A stretch of DNA of 49,327 nucleotides, from positions 1 to 49,327 of the forward strand of contig JANXER010000004.1 of the NCBI GenBank assembly GCA_025057955.1, given 5' to 3'. Source of the stretch: Candidatus Methanomethylicaceae archaeon. Its GTDB lineage: Archaea; Thermoproteota; Methanomethylicia; Methanomethylicales; Methanomethylicaceae. A program made the position numbers and the translations under genes. Each line of letters starts with the position of its first letter. The first letter of the stretch is position 1. The notes under the pieces were generated by a model. It was not told the DNA's origin and made no database searches. It saw only the letters and a list, made by a program, of their open reading frames with translations. Shown here piece after piece: positions 34,998 through 44,072 of the stretch.

Positions 34998-36061
34998 TGA
35001 GGATTGATGATGATATTAAAAAGCTCTTAAAGAAGGATAGCTTCTATGAAGTCATTCCAAAATCGATTATTAGAATGGGTTTAAATGAAAATTTCCTAAT
35101 AAATGAATATTTCCTTCGCACAATATTAATGGAAGCTCTACAAAATGTGGATGTTAGAGCTTATCCTGATGCAAAAGGAGCAAAGGCTGCAAGAGCAATA
35201 GCTGAGGATTTGGGTATTTGGGAGGATGAAGTAATTGTGGGAAATGGATCTGATGAAATAATAGACTTAATTGCTAAAGTTTTCATCAGAAGGGGCTTGG
35301 CTTTTATTATTGATCCCACTTTTGAGATGTATAAATTCTATGTAGAGCTTTATGGAGGAAAAGTGAAAAGCATTTTGACTGATGAAAATTTCAATTTGAG
35401 GGCTGATATTGTGCTCTCTCAAATAGATGATGTAAAGGCCATATTCATATGTTCTCCAAACAATCCTACTGGAAATCAATTTAAAAAAGATGAAATAATG
35501 AAAATTATAAAGGAGTTTAATGGCCTTATTATACTGGATGAGGCTTATGCTGATTTTGCTCCATATAGCTTAATAATGGATGCTACAAAATATAATAATT
35601 TAATTGTATTGAGATCCTTCTCCAAAGCCTATGGTTTAGCTGGATTGAGAATTGGATATGCTGTAAGCAATAATGAAATAATATCATATTTGAAGGCAGC
35701 TCAATCTCCATATTCTGTGAATTCAATTGCACAAGAGGTTTGTAAGCTTGTGCTTAATAATAAGCAAGTTTTTAAATCATTTATAAAATCGGTTATTGAG
35801 GAGAGAGTTTATCTTACAGCAGAGCTTAGCATGATTTCTGGAATAAAAGCCTATCCATCTGATGCTAATTTCATATTAATAAGATCGCTTGCTCTTCCCT
35901 CCTCCTATATATGTGAAGAGTTGAAAAAACATGATATACTAGTAAGGGATAGAAGCAATTTGCCCCTCTTGGATAATTGCTTTAGAGTAACTGTAGGAAG
36001 GAAAAGCGATAATATGAAATTTATTGAAGGCTTAAAGAGAATTTTGGAGGAAACTTCATGA
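34997..36061 (+). CDS. hisC: histidinol-phosphate aminotransferase
   Basis: 354 residues of the class I/II PLP aminotransferases. It has MGLNENFL, RAYPDAKG, VGNGSDEIIDL, CSPNNPTGNQ, ILDEAYADFAPY and the PLP lysine in LRSFSKAYGLAGLRIGY near residue 212. The C-terminus has the conserved VRDRSNLP and FRVTVGRKSDN. It converts imidazole-acetol phosphate to histidinol phosphate. ATGA overlap joins it to hisB. Confidence 0.96.
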   Translation: MRIDDDIKKLLKKDSFYEVIPKSIIRMGLNENFLINEYFLRTILMEALQNVDVRAYPDAKGAKAARAIAEDLGIWEDEVIVGNGSDEIIDLIAKVFIRRGLAFIIDPTFEMYKFYVELYGGKVKSILTDENFNLRADIVLSQIDDVKAIFICSPNNPTGNQFKKDEIMKIIKEFNGLIILDEAYADFAPYSLIMDATKYNNLIVLRSFSKAYGLAGLRIGYAVSNNEIISYLKAAQSPYSVNSIAQEVCKLVLNNKQVFKSFIKSVIEERVYLTAELSMISGIKAYPSDANFILIRSLALPSSYICEELKKHDILVRDRSNLPLLDNCFRVTVGRKSDNMKFIEGLKRILEETS

Positions 36062-36633
36062 AAAGAGAGGGACAATATGCTAGAGAAACAGAAGAAGTGA
36101 AAATAAAGACAAGAATAATAATTGATGGAGAGGGAAAGTTCGAAGGAAACGCTGGCACGGTATTCATGAATCATATGTTGAAAACCTTTGCTAAGCACAG
36201 TAGAATGGATATTAAAGTTGAAGTGGATGGTGATTTAAAGCATCATATTATAGAGGATTTGGCAATATCATTGGGAAAGGCCATAGTTTCTGCGCTTGGA
36301 GATAGAGAAGGCATTGCTAGATTTGGATATGCCTATGTTCCTATGGATGAATCCCTTGCTAGAGCAGCAATAGATTTAGGAGGTAGAGCTTATTGCAAGC
36401 TCGAATTGAATATTAAGGGAGATTTAATTGAGGATACTAAAGTTGAGGATATTGTGCATTTCATTGAAACTCTATCTCAATCTCTTCAAGCTAATATTCA
36501 CATAGCCGTATTATATGGAACAAATGATCATCATAAAATGGAGGCTGCAGTTAAAGCTTTAGCTATTTCTATTAGAGAAGCTATGAAGATTTTGGGGAAG
36601 GGCATACCAAGTGCTAAGGGTGTAATTGGATGA
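36058..36633 (+). CDS. hisB: imidazoleglycerol-phosphate dehydratase
   Basis: 191 residues, a monofunctional HisB without the bacterial phosphatase domain. The two manganese-binding motifs are DLKHHIIEDLAISLG near 60 and TNDHHKMEAAVKA near 160, in the duplicated half-domain arrangement. It dehydrates imidazoleglycerol phosphate. It overlaps hisC and hisH by four bases each. Histidinol-phosphatase, the missing step of the pathway, is not encoded in this operon. Confidence 0.95.
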   Translation: MKREGQYARETEEVKIKTRIIIDGEGKFEGNAGTVFMNHMLKTFAKHSRMDIKVEVDGDLKHHIIEDLAISLGKAIVSALGDREGIARFGYAYVPMDESLARAAIDLGGRAYCKLELNIKGDLIEDTKVEDIVHFIETLSQSLQANIHIAVLYGTNDHHKMEAAVKALAISIREAMKILGKGIPSAKGVIG

Positions 36634-37217
36634 AGGTAGCTATTTTAGACTTAGGACTTGGTAATTTGCTTAGCATTAAAAGAGGATTGGAAAGAGTGGG
36701 GGGAGAAGTTCTTCTTGCCACAAAGGAGGAGGAAATTCATTCAGTGGATGCTATTATTATACCTGGAGTAGGTGCCTTTAGAGATGGAATAATTGCTCTT
36801 AAAAGAAATTTTAGAAATATCTTTGATAAGCCCATATTAGGAATATGCCTTGGCATGCAATTGCTATTGGATAGAAGCTATGAAGGAGGAGTTTATGAGG
36901 GAATGGGCTTTATAAGAGGAGAGGTTATTAAACTTCCAAGCACAGTTAAAATACCGCATATGGGATGGAACGATATCATAATTTTAAGAGAAAGCTCACT
37001 ATTAGAAGGAATTAAGACTGGAGATTACTTTTATTTTGTTCATTCATACTATTGTAAATTGATGGAGGATATATCAATAGCAATTACTGACTATGGTGTT
37101 AAATTTCCATCAATAATTGAGAAGAATAATTTCATAGGTGTGCAATTTCATCCAGAGAAGAGTGGGAAAAAGGGCTTAATCTTTCTTAAGAACTTCTTGA
37201 GATGGTGTAAAAAATGA
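36630..37217 (+). CDS. hisH: imidazole glycerol phosphate synthase, glutaminase subunit
   Basis: 195 residues of a class I glutamine amidotransferase. It begins LDLGLGNLLSIKRGLERVG, has VGAFRDG, the nucleophile cysteine in LGICLGMQLL near residue 79, and the His-Glu pair in GVQFHPEKSG near 175. It supplies ammonia to HisF. Overlaps with hisB and hisA are four bases each. Confidence 0.96.
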   Translation: MKVAILDLGLGNLLSIKRGLERVGGEVLLATKEEEIHSVDAIIIPGVGAFRDGIIALKRNFRNIFDKPILGICLGMQLLLDRSYEGGVYEGMGFIRGEVIKLPSTVKIPHMGWNDIIILRESSLLEGIKTGDYFYFVHSYYCKLMEDISIAITDYGVKFPSIIEKNNFIGVQFHPEKSGKKGLIFLKNFLRWCKK

Positions 37218-37933
37218 TTATAGTGCCAGCTGTGGATATTTCAAAGGGTAAGTGTGTAAGGCTTATATTGGGAAAACTAGAGGAGTGTAAGGTATATTAT
37301 GAAGATCCACTTCATGCTGCTAGGAGATGGGAGGAGGAAGGGGCTGAGCTCTTACATATTATAGACTTAGATGCAGCAATTGGCATTGGTGAGAATCGAG
37401 GGATAATTGCTAAGATTATAAAAAATGTGAATATACCTGTTCAAGTTGGAGGTGGAATAAGAAGCTTAGATATTGCTAGAACATATTTAGATATTGGAGC
37501 TGAAAGGGTAATTTTTGGAACTGCTGCTCTTGAGCTTAATCTCATAAGAAAAGCATTGGAAGAATTTGGATTCAATAGAGTAATGGCTGCAGTGGATCAT
37601 GTAATGGGAAGAGTGGCAATAAAAGGTTGGAAGGAAATTCTTGAGATTAATGCAGAAATACTTTGTAAAAACTTAATAGAGCTTGGAGTAAAGAAGATAT
37701 TAATGACCTCCATTGATAGAGATGGCACATTAAAAGGCCCGAATTTAAATTATTCCTTAAAGGTTGTAGCCTCTCTTCCAGCTGAATTTTATTTAGCTGG
37801 AGGTTTTTCAAAAATAGAAGATATCATCCCACTTAAAAGGACAAGGGTGGCTGGAGTTATTATAGGAAGAGCGCTTTATGAAGGATGGATTGATTTTAAG
37901 AAGGCTAAGGAGGTATTAAGGATTGTTAACTAA
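37214..37933 (+). CDS. hisA: phosphoribosylformimino-AICAR phosphate isomerase
   Basis: 239 residues, a (beta/alpha)8 barrel related to HisF. Key parts are [14 protein letters not shown] with the catalytic Asp8, [31 protein letters not shown], the second catalytic Asp in [15 protein letters not shown], and [12 protein letters not shown]. It carries out the Amadori rearrangement of ProFAR. Its last eleven bases overlap hisF. Confidence 0.96.
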   Translation: MIIVPAVDISKGKCVRLILGKLEECKVYYEDPLHAARRWEEEGAELLHIIDLDAAIGIGENRGIIAKIIKNVNIPVQVGGGIRSLDIARTYLDIGAERVIFGTAALELNLIRKALEEFGFNRVMAAVDHVMGRVAIKGWKEILEINAEILCKNLIELGVKKILMTSIDRDGTLKGPNLNYSLKVVASLPAEFYLAGGFSKIEDIIPLKRTRVAGVIIGRALYEGWIDFKKAKEVLRIVN

Positions 37934-38678
37934 GCGAATAATTCCATGTTTAGATGTAGATAAGGGAAGGGTTGTAAAGGGTATAAAATTTGTAAATTTG
38001 AGGGATGTGGGCGATCCCGTGGAGCAAGCCCTCATATATGAGGAGCAAGGAGCAGATGAAATTGTATTCTTAGATATAACTGCCTCCTATGAAGGGAGGG
38101 ATATTTTAATAGAGGTTGTAAGAAGAGTGGCAAGCGAACTATCCATACCATTCACAGTTGGTGGTGGCATTAGAAGCTATGGTGATGTTAGAAGAGTTCT
38201 AATGGCAGGAGCGGATAAAGTATCATTGAATACTGCAGCAGTATTGAACCCAATGATTTTAAGAGAGTGCGCTGAGAGCTTTGGAAGTCAATGTATTGTT
38301 TGTGCAATAGATGCAAAGCGTATTGGAAATGGTTGGGAGGTATATATCTATGGTGGAAGAAAGCCAACTGGTCTTAATGCAATAGAATGGGCGAAAAAAG
38401 CTGAGGAAATGGGGGCGGGAGAGATACTTCTCACTAGCATGGACTTCGATGGCTCTAAGATGGGCTATGACTTGGATTTAACGCGAAGAGTCTCAGAATC
38501 AGTTAATATACCAGTCATAGCCTCTGGAGGTGCTGGCTCTCCTGAGCATATATATCTAGCATTAACCGAAGGGAAGGCTGATGCTGCTCTAGCGGCATCT
38601 ATTTTTCACTATGGTGAATATTCTGTTGAAGAGGTTAAAAAATATTTGAAGAGTAAAGGCGTTCCAGTGAGGTTATAA
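37923..38678 (+). CDS. hisF: imidazole glycerol phosphate synthase, cyclase subunit
   Basis: 251 residues. It begins [18 protein letters not shown] with catalytic Asp11, has [46 protein letters not shown] with the second Asp, and the phosphate loop [12 protein letters not shown]. The start is a TTG at 37923 inside hisA, preceded by GGAGG. It forms the ammonia channel with HisH. The end sits in a small tandem duplication described separately. Confidence 0.96.
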   Translation: MLTKRIIPCLDVDKGRVVKGIKFVNLRDVGDPVEQALIYEEQGADEIVFLDITASYEGRDILIEVVRRVASELSIPFTVGGGIRSYGDVRRVLMAGADKVSLNTAAVLNPMILRECAESFGSQCIVCAIDAKRIGNGWEVYIYGGRKPTGLNAIEWAKKAEEMGAGEILLTSMDFDGSKMGYDLDLTRRVSESVNIPVIASGGAGSPEHIYLALTEGKADAALAASIFHYGEYSVEEVKKYLKSKGVPVRL

Positions 38679-38693
38679 CCGGTGAGGTTATAA
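38667..38693 (+). repeat. 12-base tandem repeat at the hisF/hisIE junction
   Basis: GTGAGGTTATAA occurs at 38667-38678 and again at 38682-38693, a 15-base period. The first copy ends in the hisF stop codon. The second provides GGTGAGG, seven bases before the hisIE ATG at 38695. The duplication seems to have created the downstream gene's ribosome binding site. Confidence 0.85.
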
Positions 38694-38694
38694 T

Positions 38695-39309
38695 ATGAAT
38701 GAAATTATAAACAGGCTGGACTTCAATAAAATGAATGGAATAATACCCGTTATAACAATGGATGAAAATGGAAAGATACTAATGTTGGCCTTTATGAATA
38801 AGGAGGCCTTGGAAAGGACTTTGAAGACTGGAAGGATGCACTATTGGTCGAGATCAAGAGGGAAAATTTGGATGAAAGGCGAAGAATCCGGTCATTATCA
38901 ACATGTATTAGGAATATATACTGATTGTGATAGAGATTCACTATTATTCATAGTGCGTCAAGAAGGGAAGGTTTGTCATGAGGGTGAAAATACATGCTTT
39001 CATGAACCAATAATAGAATATAAAATCAAACCTTTGATAATAGAGGAATTGGAAAGAATAATAGAGGAAAGAATAAAAGAGCCAAAGCAAGGATCTTATA
39101 CATCAAGCGTAGTTAGCAAGGGATTGGAGGAAGCCTCTAAAAAAGTTATTGAGGAAGCTGCAGAGGTTGCAATAGCCGCTCTTAAGGAAAGTGAGGAAAA
39201 GTTAATTTCAGAATTTGCTGATTTAATATTTCATCTATTGATTCTATTGAAAATGAAGGGGCTCAATATTAATTATGTTTATGAAGAGCTATGGAAGAGG
39301 AGAAAGTAG
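38695..39309 (+). CDS. hisI: bifunctional phosphoribosyl-AMP cyclohydrolase / phosphoribosyl-ATP pyrophosphatase
   Basis: 204 residues, a HisIE fusion. The N-terminal cyclohydrolase domain has MLAFMNKEALERTLKTGRMHYWSRSR, the metal-binding DCDRDSLLF and the cysteines in VCHEGENTCF. The C-terminal pyrophosphatase helix bundle begins near residue 115 and has SYTSSVVSKGLEEASKKV, EEAAEVAIAAL and EFADLIFHLLILL. It performs steps two and three of the pathway and closes the operon. Confidence 0.96.
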   Translation: MNEIINRLDFNKMNGIIPVITMDENGKILMLAFMNKEALERTLKTGRMHYWSRSRGKIWMKGEESGHYQHVLGIYTDCDRDSLLFIVRQEGKVCHEGENTCFHEPIIEYKIKPLIIEELERIIEERIKEPKQGSYTSSVVSKGLEEASKKVIEEAAEVAIAALKESEEKLISEFADLIFHLLILLKMKGLNINYVYEELWKRRK

Positions 39310-39327
39310 CATTTAAATAATCAACAG

Positions 39328-39365
39328 CTATAATATAACTAAGTTATATAAAGTATATATTATAG
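39328..39365. promoter_or_regulatory. nested inverted repeats between the his operon and an MFS gene
   Basis: An inner palindrome ATATAACT-A-AGTTATAT (39333-39349) overlaps outer arms CTATAATATA (39328-39337) and TATATTATAG (39356-39365). The block contains TATA-like sequence and lies 20-57 bases before the MFS ATG at 39385. It could be an operator, or a structured 3' end of the his message. Confidence 0.5.
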
Positions 39366-39384
39366 TGGCAAAGGAGTTTTCTGT

Positions 39385-40695
39385 ATGGGAAATACCATAC
39401 AAGTTAAATTTACAGATCTGCTAGATAATGCCGTCTGGAGCAAGGAGCATTGGAAGCTATTTGCTACAATCTCCTTGAACTATTTGCTGAATGGTGTAAT
39501 GTTTTCCATAGCTCCATTGCTAGCTTATATTATAGCTCCACATATGGCCATAGAAATATTGGCTATGAATTTATTAGCAGAATGGCTAGGCGCCATAACA
39601 TTTGGTAAAATAGCTGATATTTATGGAAGAAGACCAATATTCATGCTATTATTGCTAATGGAAGTATTAGCTCTAGTGGCTCTATACTTTACTTATCATA
39701 ACCCCATCCTCTTCCTTCTATTCACTTCAATAATGACCTTTGGCATAGGTGGAGAATTTGGAGCAGCTTATTCAGCACTAGCAGAGCTTTGTCCAAGAGC
39801 TCATAGAGGCAAAGCTTTAATGCTTTCTACAAACTTTTGGAATATAGGTGCTGCTATTATAGCTGGTTTGGCCTTAATATTTACCTTCATTTATCTAGAT
39901 CCAATTACTCAAGTTAGACTTCTATTGCTTGCTGCCCTGGGAACGGCAATAGTTGTAGGAATTGCAAGAATTGCACTTCCTGAAAGTATAAGATGGTTAG
40001 TAATTAAAGGTAAAATTGAAAGAGCAGAATCCATTATTAAAAAATTTCTGCCTAAAACTAGCACTATTAGCTTTGAACTTCCTCCAAAACCAAAGATAAC
40101 ATTTGGCGAAGCTATTTCAAAATACCCATTTAGATTGATAATTTTAGCCATAGTGACTGTTGTTCAATATGTAACCTATGGCATGCTAGCTTATTATTTA
40201 CCATATGCTCCAGGATTTGTTTTTGGTATAGGAGAAGCTCCACGTATAATATTCATTGCCAACTTAGGGGCCTCCATAGGAGCCTTCATTTTATTGCCAT
40301 TAATAGATAGAGCAAGAAGACTTTCAGTCTTCTTAGCCTTTCTTGGAGGATTTATTACAGTTGTACTAATCCTTGGAGCTCATAGCATGGCTTCATTAAT
40401 ATTATTCTATTCCATTCTATTCATAAATTTAATATTTTCTGAATGGGCTTGGGGCTCCATTAGTGTACTTCAAAGTGAATTATTCCCAACAGGAGTTAGA
40501 GCTTCTATTGTAGGAATGTTGGTAAGTCTTACAGGAATTGCTGGAGCATTAACAGTATACTTTGAGAAATACTTTACAGCATATGGCTTCATAATATGGG
40601 CAATAATACTTTGGCTCTTAGGCTTAATAGCAGCATCATTATGGTATATAAGAGGAATAGAGAGCGCCCGAAAGAGCCTTGAAGAGCTCACTTGA
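39385..40695 (+). CDS. MFS transporter, metabolite:proton symporter type
   Basis: 436 residues with about twelve hydrophobic helices. Loop 2-3 reads FGKIADIYGRRPIFMLLL, then GIGGEFGAAYSALAELCPRAHRGKA and LPESIRWLVIKGK between the halves; these match the sugar/organic acid (SHS or sialate-like) branch. The second half contains QSELFPTGVRASIVGM. AAGGAG lies eight bases before the ATG. Substrate unknown. It is downstream of the his operon on the same strand but separated by a palindromic promoter-like block. Confidence 0.88.
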   Translation: MGNTIQVKFTDLLDNAVWSKEHWKLFATISLNYLLNGVMFSIAPLLAYIIAPHMAIEILAMNLLAEWLGAITFGKIADIYGRRPIFMLLLLMEVLALVALYFTYHNPILFLLFTSIMTFGIGGEFGAAYSALAELCPRAHRGKALMLSTNFWNIGAAIIAGLALIFTFIYLDPITQVRLLLLAALGTAIVVGIARIALPESIRWLVIKGKIERAESIIKKFLPKTSTISFELPPKPKITFGEAISKYPFRLIILAIVTVVQYVTYGMLAYYLPYAPGFVFGIGEAPRIIFIANLGASIGAFILLPLIDRARRLSVFLAFLGGFITVVLILGAHSMASLILFYSILFINLIFSEWAWGSISVLQSELFPTGVRASIVGMLVSLTGIAGALTVYFEKYFTAYGFIIWAIILWLLGLIAASLWYIRGIESARKSLEELT

Positions 40696-40741
40696 AAAGG
40701 CTTATATATATTATTAATTTTTTTCCTTTGAGTGCATTAAA

Positions 40742-41329
40742 TTGACTTGGATTGAGCTATTGGCCATGGTTATATTGATAAGCGCCTCAGGAGTAATGTC
40801 TCCAGGACCACTGTCATTTGCAGCTATAGCTGCAGGCTCAAGGAGTGGTTGGAAGTCTGGATTGAAAATTGGCTTTGGTCATTTAATAGTTGAATTGCCA
40901 ATAGCCTTGGCCATTGCCATGGGAGTTGCCATAGTAGTATCAAATTGGCTATCCATATTTGGAGGAATTTTCATGATTTTCTTTGGATTTATGACGATAA
41001 AAGGGGCTAGAAAAATGGAATTTAAAGAGGCCTCTGGAAATCCAATTTTATTGGGAATTGGGCTTTCAGCTTTAAATCCATATTTCATATTATGGTGGAT
41101 AACCATAGGTGCATCTTTAGTTGCAATTGCCATGGAGCTTGCGGGAATTTTTGGCGTTCTATTTATGTATTTCTCTCATGTTTGGATGGATTTCGCTTGG
41201 CTGGCAATACTTGCCATTATAGGACATCAAGGCAGAAGGCTTGGAAGATTCTATCCAATTTTTGTAGCTATTTTGGGCGCAATTTTAATAGCCTTTGGAA
41301 TTATCTTCATAATAAGAGCTTTACTTTAA
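40742..41329 (+). CDS. LysE/RhtB family amino acid exporter
   Basis: 195 residues from a TTG at 40742. Six hydrophobic segments are visible. The N-terminal ISASGVMSPGPLSFAAIAAGSRSGWKSGLKIGFGH is the LysE signature, and GLSALNPYFILWWITIGA is the second conserved helix pair. It exports amino acids or related solutes. A TATA-like CTTATATATAT (about 40700-40710) about 35 bases upstream suggests its own promoter. An association with the preceding his operon (histidine overflow) is possible but only positional. Confidence 0.88.
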   Translation: MTWIELLAMVILISASGVMSPGPLSFAAIAAGSRSGWKSGLKIGFGHLIVELPIALAIAMGVAIVVSNWLSIFGGIFMIFFGFMTIKGARKMEFKEASGNPILLGIGLSALNPYFILWWITIGASLVAIAMELAGIFGVLFMYFSHVWMDFAWLAILAIIGHQGRRLGRFYPIFVAILGAILIAFGIIFIIRALL

Positions 41330-41754
41330 GGACATTTTTCAATGAGAGGAATTTCATGTAAAAGTTTAATTGCCCCTAGGTGGATAATTTTGTTTTCATA
41401 TTAAGATTATTATATGGGTTAGTGAGGGCAATGGATTTAGCATTGTTAAGAAGATTATTCTTCAATAAAAGATAATTATTAACAATTTGAAAAATCAATT
41501 AGCACCACAATTGGAATAGTTAATACTTTATGATAAAATGAGGGAAATGTTTAATTGTTTGAGATCATATTAGTTTATATTGATATAATTTTATTATAAT
41601 TATTATAATATTAATAATAAAATTATTATTAGATATTTGATGTATTAATATAACTAAAGTTCACATCAGAGTTAGGATATGTACATTTATTCATTCACAT
41701 CAATAAACTATAGATAAACATTAAAGCTTATAGTAGATTTTTCATTATAAGTAT
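41330..41754. other. 425-base AT-rich intergenic region with a long inverted repeat
   Basis: No supportable gene. The most distinctive part is a 13-bp perfect inverted repeat of A/T only (41585-41597 and 41614-41626) with a 16-base spacer. The 9-mer TTCACATCA occurs twice further right (near 41661 and 41694). A TATA-like sequence near 41725-41735 may drive the acylphosphatase gene. A small RNA, a matrix-like AT region or a terminator are all possible; there is no Orc1/Cdc6 gene nearby to suggest an origin. Confidence 0.5.
41585..41626. repeat. A/T-only inverted repeat (13-bp arms)
   Basis: ATAATTTTATTAT (41585-41597) is exactly complementary to 41614-41626, separated by 16 bases. As RNA the stem would be weak at high temperature, so a DNA-level role such as protein binding, bending or strand opening is as likely as a terminator. 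Confidence 0.6.
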
Positions 41755-42051
41755 ATGGGATTAAAAATGAAAATAAGAGCACACGTCTATATTAGTGGCA
41801 GAGTTCAGGGGGTATTCTTTAGAGCTTGGACTGAGGATGAGGCTGTAAAAAGAGATCTTACTGGATGGGTTAGAAATTTAGCCGATGGAAGAGTGGAGGC
41901 AATATTTGAAGGTGAGGAGGAAATGGTAAAGGATATGATAAAGGCATGTTGGAAAGGTCCTCCTGGAGCCTTAGTTAAAGATGTTAAAGTTATCTTCGAA
42001 GAATTTAAAGGGGAATTCAATGACTTTAGAGTAATATATGGAAAACTTTGA
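41755..42051 (+). CDS. acyP: acylphosphatase
   Basis: 98 residues with the two family signatures: VYISGRVQGVFFRAWTEDEA, containing the catalytic arginine, and GWVRNLADGRVEAIFEG, containing the catalytic asparagine. It hydrolyses carboxyl-phosphate bonds such as acetyl phosphate or carbamoyl phosphate. Two starts are possible, ATG 41755 and ATG 41767; the shorter form MKIRAHVYISG is closer to usual length (about 94 residues). It converges on the PfkB kinase gene with a three-base gap. Confidence 0.95.
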   Translation: MGLKMKIRAHVYISGRVQGVFFRAWTEDEAVKRDLTGWVRNLADGRVEAIFEGEEEMVKDMIKACWKGPPGALVKDVKVIFEEFKGEFNDFRVIYGKL

Positions 42052-42054
42052 AGA

Positions 42055-42981
42055 TCATTCTAATTTTTTAATTATATCTGTTAAAGTGAGCTGTCTTCCC
42101 TTTTCCTTGAAAGTCAGTGCATATTCATAAACTTCTTCCAAGCTTTTAAAGCTAAGGTTTTTTATTTTTTCAAAATTCCAACCTGTGCACTTTATGGCGG
42201 AAATCATTGAGGCAAAGCTTACTGCTCTATTCCAATTATTGTTCTTAAGGTATGAGGCTAAAAAGCTTCCAGCCCAAGTATCTCCAGCACCTGTAACATC
42301 TAATAAATTCCTTGTAATTCCAGCCATGGCTGGAATGAATTCTATTCCTTCCTCGAATTTTATTATTGTGCCAATTTCTCCAAGTGTTAGCACTAATATT
42401 TTTGATTTTATTAATTTTAAGGCCTCAGAGGTAACTTCCACTTCTGTTAAAGCATGAAGCTCTCTTTCATTCAAAATGAAAATATCAGATAAATGGGCTG
42501 CATTAATAATTGCCCTTCTATTTATGCTTTTATTGAGATAGTGAATTGAGGAATTGAGGGATATTATTATGTTTTTATATTTTCCCTTTACTTCTCTTAT
42601 CATTTTTTCAACCTTAGGAGGGTTCATGGGTGCTATGTGAATGGCCTTTACATTATAATTTAAAGCTCGAAGTAAATCCTTTGTAGTAATTTTAGCTCCT
42701 ACTCCTATGAATGCTTCCTTATAAGTGGCATTCCAATCCTTATCATAAATTATGAAGAAGCTTGTGCTCCTTCCCTTAATTCTTTTTACCATAGAGAAGT
42801 TTAGCAATATTTCATTGAACTTAAAATCCTCTCCTACTGCAGATATTATATCAACATCCTTACATATTGTCCTAGCACCCATGGCAGCATATAATGCTGC
42901 TCCACCTGGCTGTACCCTTTCACCATGAATATTTCTAATTCTATCCATTGAAATATGTCCTATGATAAGAATCTCTGGCAC
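42055..42981 (-). CDS. PfkB family carbohydrate/nucleoside kinase
   Basis: About 308 residues from a GTG at 42981. This is preferred to the ATG at 43029 because a TATA-like TTTTATATTT lies about 30 bases upstream and the shorter form begins PEILIIGHISMDRI as in the family. Features are GGAALYAAMGA near 25, ILVLTLGEIGTIIKF, and the catalytic DVTGAGDTWAGSFLASYL near 235 with the anion hole and catalytic Asp. It phosphorylates a sugar, nucleoside or inositol-like alcohol; the substrate cannot be told from sequence. It diverges from nurA. Confidence 0.9.
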   Translation of the reverse strand: MPEILIIGHISMDRIRNIHGERVQPGGAALYAAMGARTICKDVDIISAVGEDFKFNEILLNFSMVKRIKGRSTSFFIIYDKDWNATYKEAFIGVGAKITTKDLLRALNYNVKAIHIAPMNPPKVEKMIREVKGKYKNIIISLNSSIHYLNKSINRRAIINAAHLSDIFILNERELHALTEVEVTSEALKLIKSKILVLTLGEIGTIIKFEEGIEFIPAMAGITRNLLDVTGAGDTWAGSFLASYLKNNNWNRAVSFASMISAIKCTGWNFEKIKNLSFKSLEEVYEYALTFKEKGRQLTLTDIIKKLE

Positions 42982-43046
42982 AATAATTAGTCTAAGCTCT
43001 AAATATAAAAAGCTGAATTGAAGAAGCATACTTAGAGGTGCTATTA
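42982..43046. promoter_or_regulatory. divergent promoter region pfkB / nurA operon
   Basis: AAATATAAAAAG (about 43002-43013) reads as a TATA-like element in both directions, about 30 bases from each start. GAGGTG (43035-43040), six bases before TTG 43047, is the likely ribosome site of nurA and argues against the GTG at 43038, which lies within it. Confidence 0.45.
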
Positions 43047-44066
43047 TTGAGTAAAGAGATCCTCGACAGCATCAAAAGCCTTCTTAATTTTCCTGAGAGG
43101 ACAAAGGCCTATGGATTTGATGAATGGTTGGATGTGAATTCTATTATGGAAATTGGAGAGAAAGAAGGAAAAATTTCCGCAATAGATGGAGGCACTAGTG
43201 AAATAATAAGGTTTCCAACAATGGCTTTGGTTTTAAATAGAATCTATTGTAATTGCTTCCTTGGAATGAAGAAATTGGATTATTTTAGTAGATGTACTTT
43301 TATATCCTTAACTAGGCTTATAAAAGAAGGAGATAAACTCATCTATGAAACTAAAATTCTGAATTTTTTAGAGGGATATTTTGATTTGAAAATTCCAAAG
43401 GTAGACTCAAATGCCATAGAAATGAGAATAGGAAGAAATCGAGGCGATATCACTAGAGCCCTATCAATGGCTAGGAGATTTGCTGAATGGGCCTATGTAG
43501 AAAAAGCATTGGAATCAGGAGCTAAGCTCATATTAATTGATGGATCTTTACAAGCATCCTTTCCAAATGAATCCAAGCTCATGGATTCAGCATATGAGCT
43601 TGTTAGAAATCGCAATGCTATAATAGCAGGGCTTTCTAAGACTACAACTTTATTCACTGAGGAAGGAATTCCCATCTCCGGATTTTTAGAGCACTTAGCA
43701 AGTAAAAGAGGTTTAAGAAAATGGGCCATAAGATTGGGAATTTCCAATGAATGGACACATAGAGCAATTGTATATTACTTAAAACTTCATGAAAATGCAG
43801 ATAGAGGATTTAGAATGGATATATTAAAGGATGTAGGAGAAATAGAGGAAGCTTTCTCTATGCTAGCCTCAAATTCAAAGTATTTTGCATTTCCAGGATA
43901 TCCATATGCATTAATAGATGCTCATGAGTATGCTAAAGTGGGCAGAGAAGAGGCAATGCATATAAAAGGCTTGATACTTGATAGTTTAAATAAAGAGGAA
44001 TCCAAAAAAATGGAGGAGTTTGAGGCCTCATTAACTGGACATAGAATTTTAGATGAATTGGGTTGA
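43047..44066 (+). CDS. nurA: NurA 5'-3' nuclease
   Basis: About 339 residues from TTG 43047. The RNase H-like core shows the acidic metal-binding motifs ISAIDGGTSEII near 45-56 and LILIDGSLQASFPNE near 160-174, and a C-terminal FAFPGYPYALIDAHEYAKVG with the final catalytic aspartate. NurA forms a ring with the HerA translocase and resects DNA ends together with Mre11-Rad50 during archaeal double-strand break repair. It heads a four-gene operon nurA-herA-mre11-rad50. Confidence 0.94.
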   Translation: MSKEILDSIKSLLNFPERTKAYGFDEWLDVNSIMEIGEKEGKISAIDGGTSEIIRFPTMALVLNRIYCNCFLGMKKLDYFSRCTFISLTRLIKEGDKLIYETKILNFLEGYFDLKIPKVDSNAIEMRIGRNRGDITRALSMARRFAEWAYVEKALESGAKLILIDGSLQASFPNESKLMDSAYELVRNRNAIIAGLSKTTTLFTEEGIPISGFLEHLASKRGLRKWAIRLGISNEWTHRAIVYYLKLHENADRGFRMDILKDVGEIEEAFSMLASNSKYFAFPGYPYALIDAHEYAKVGREEAMHIKGLILDSLNKEESKKMEEFEASLTGHRILDELG

Positions 44067-44072
44067 TGTAAT

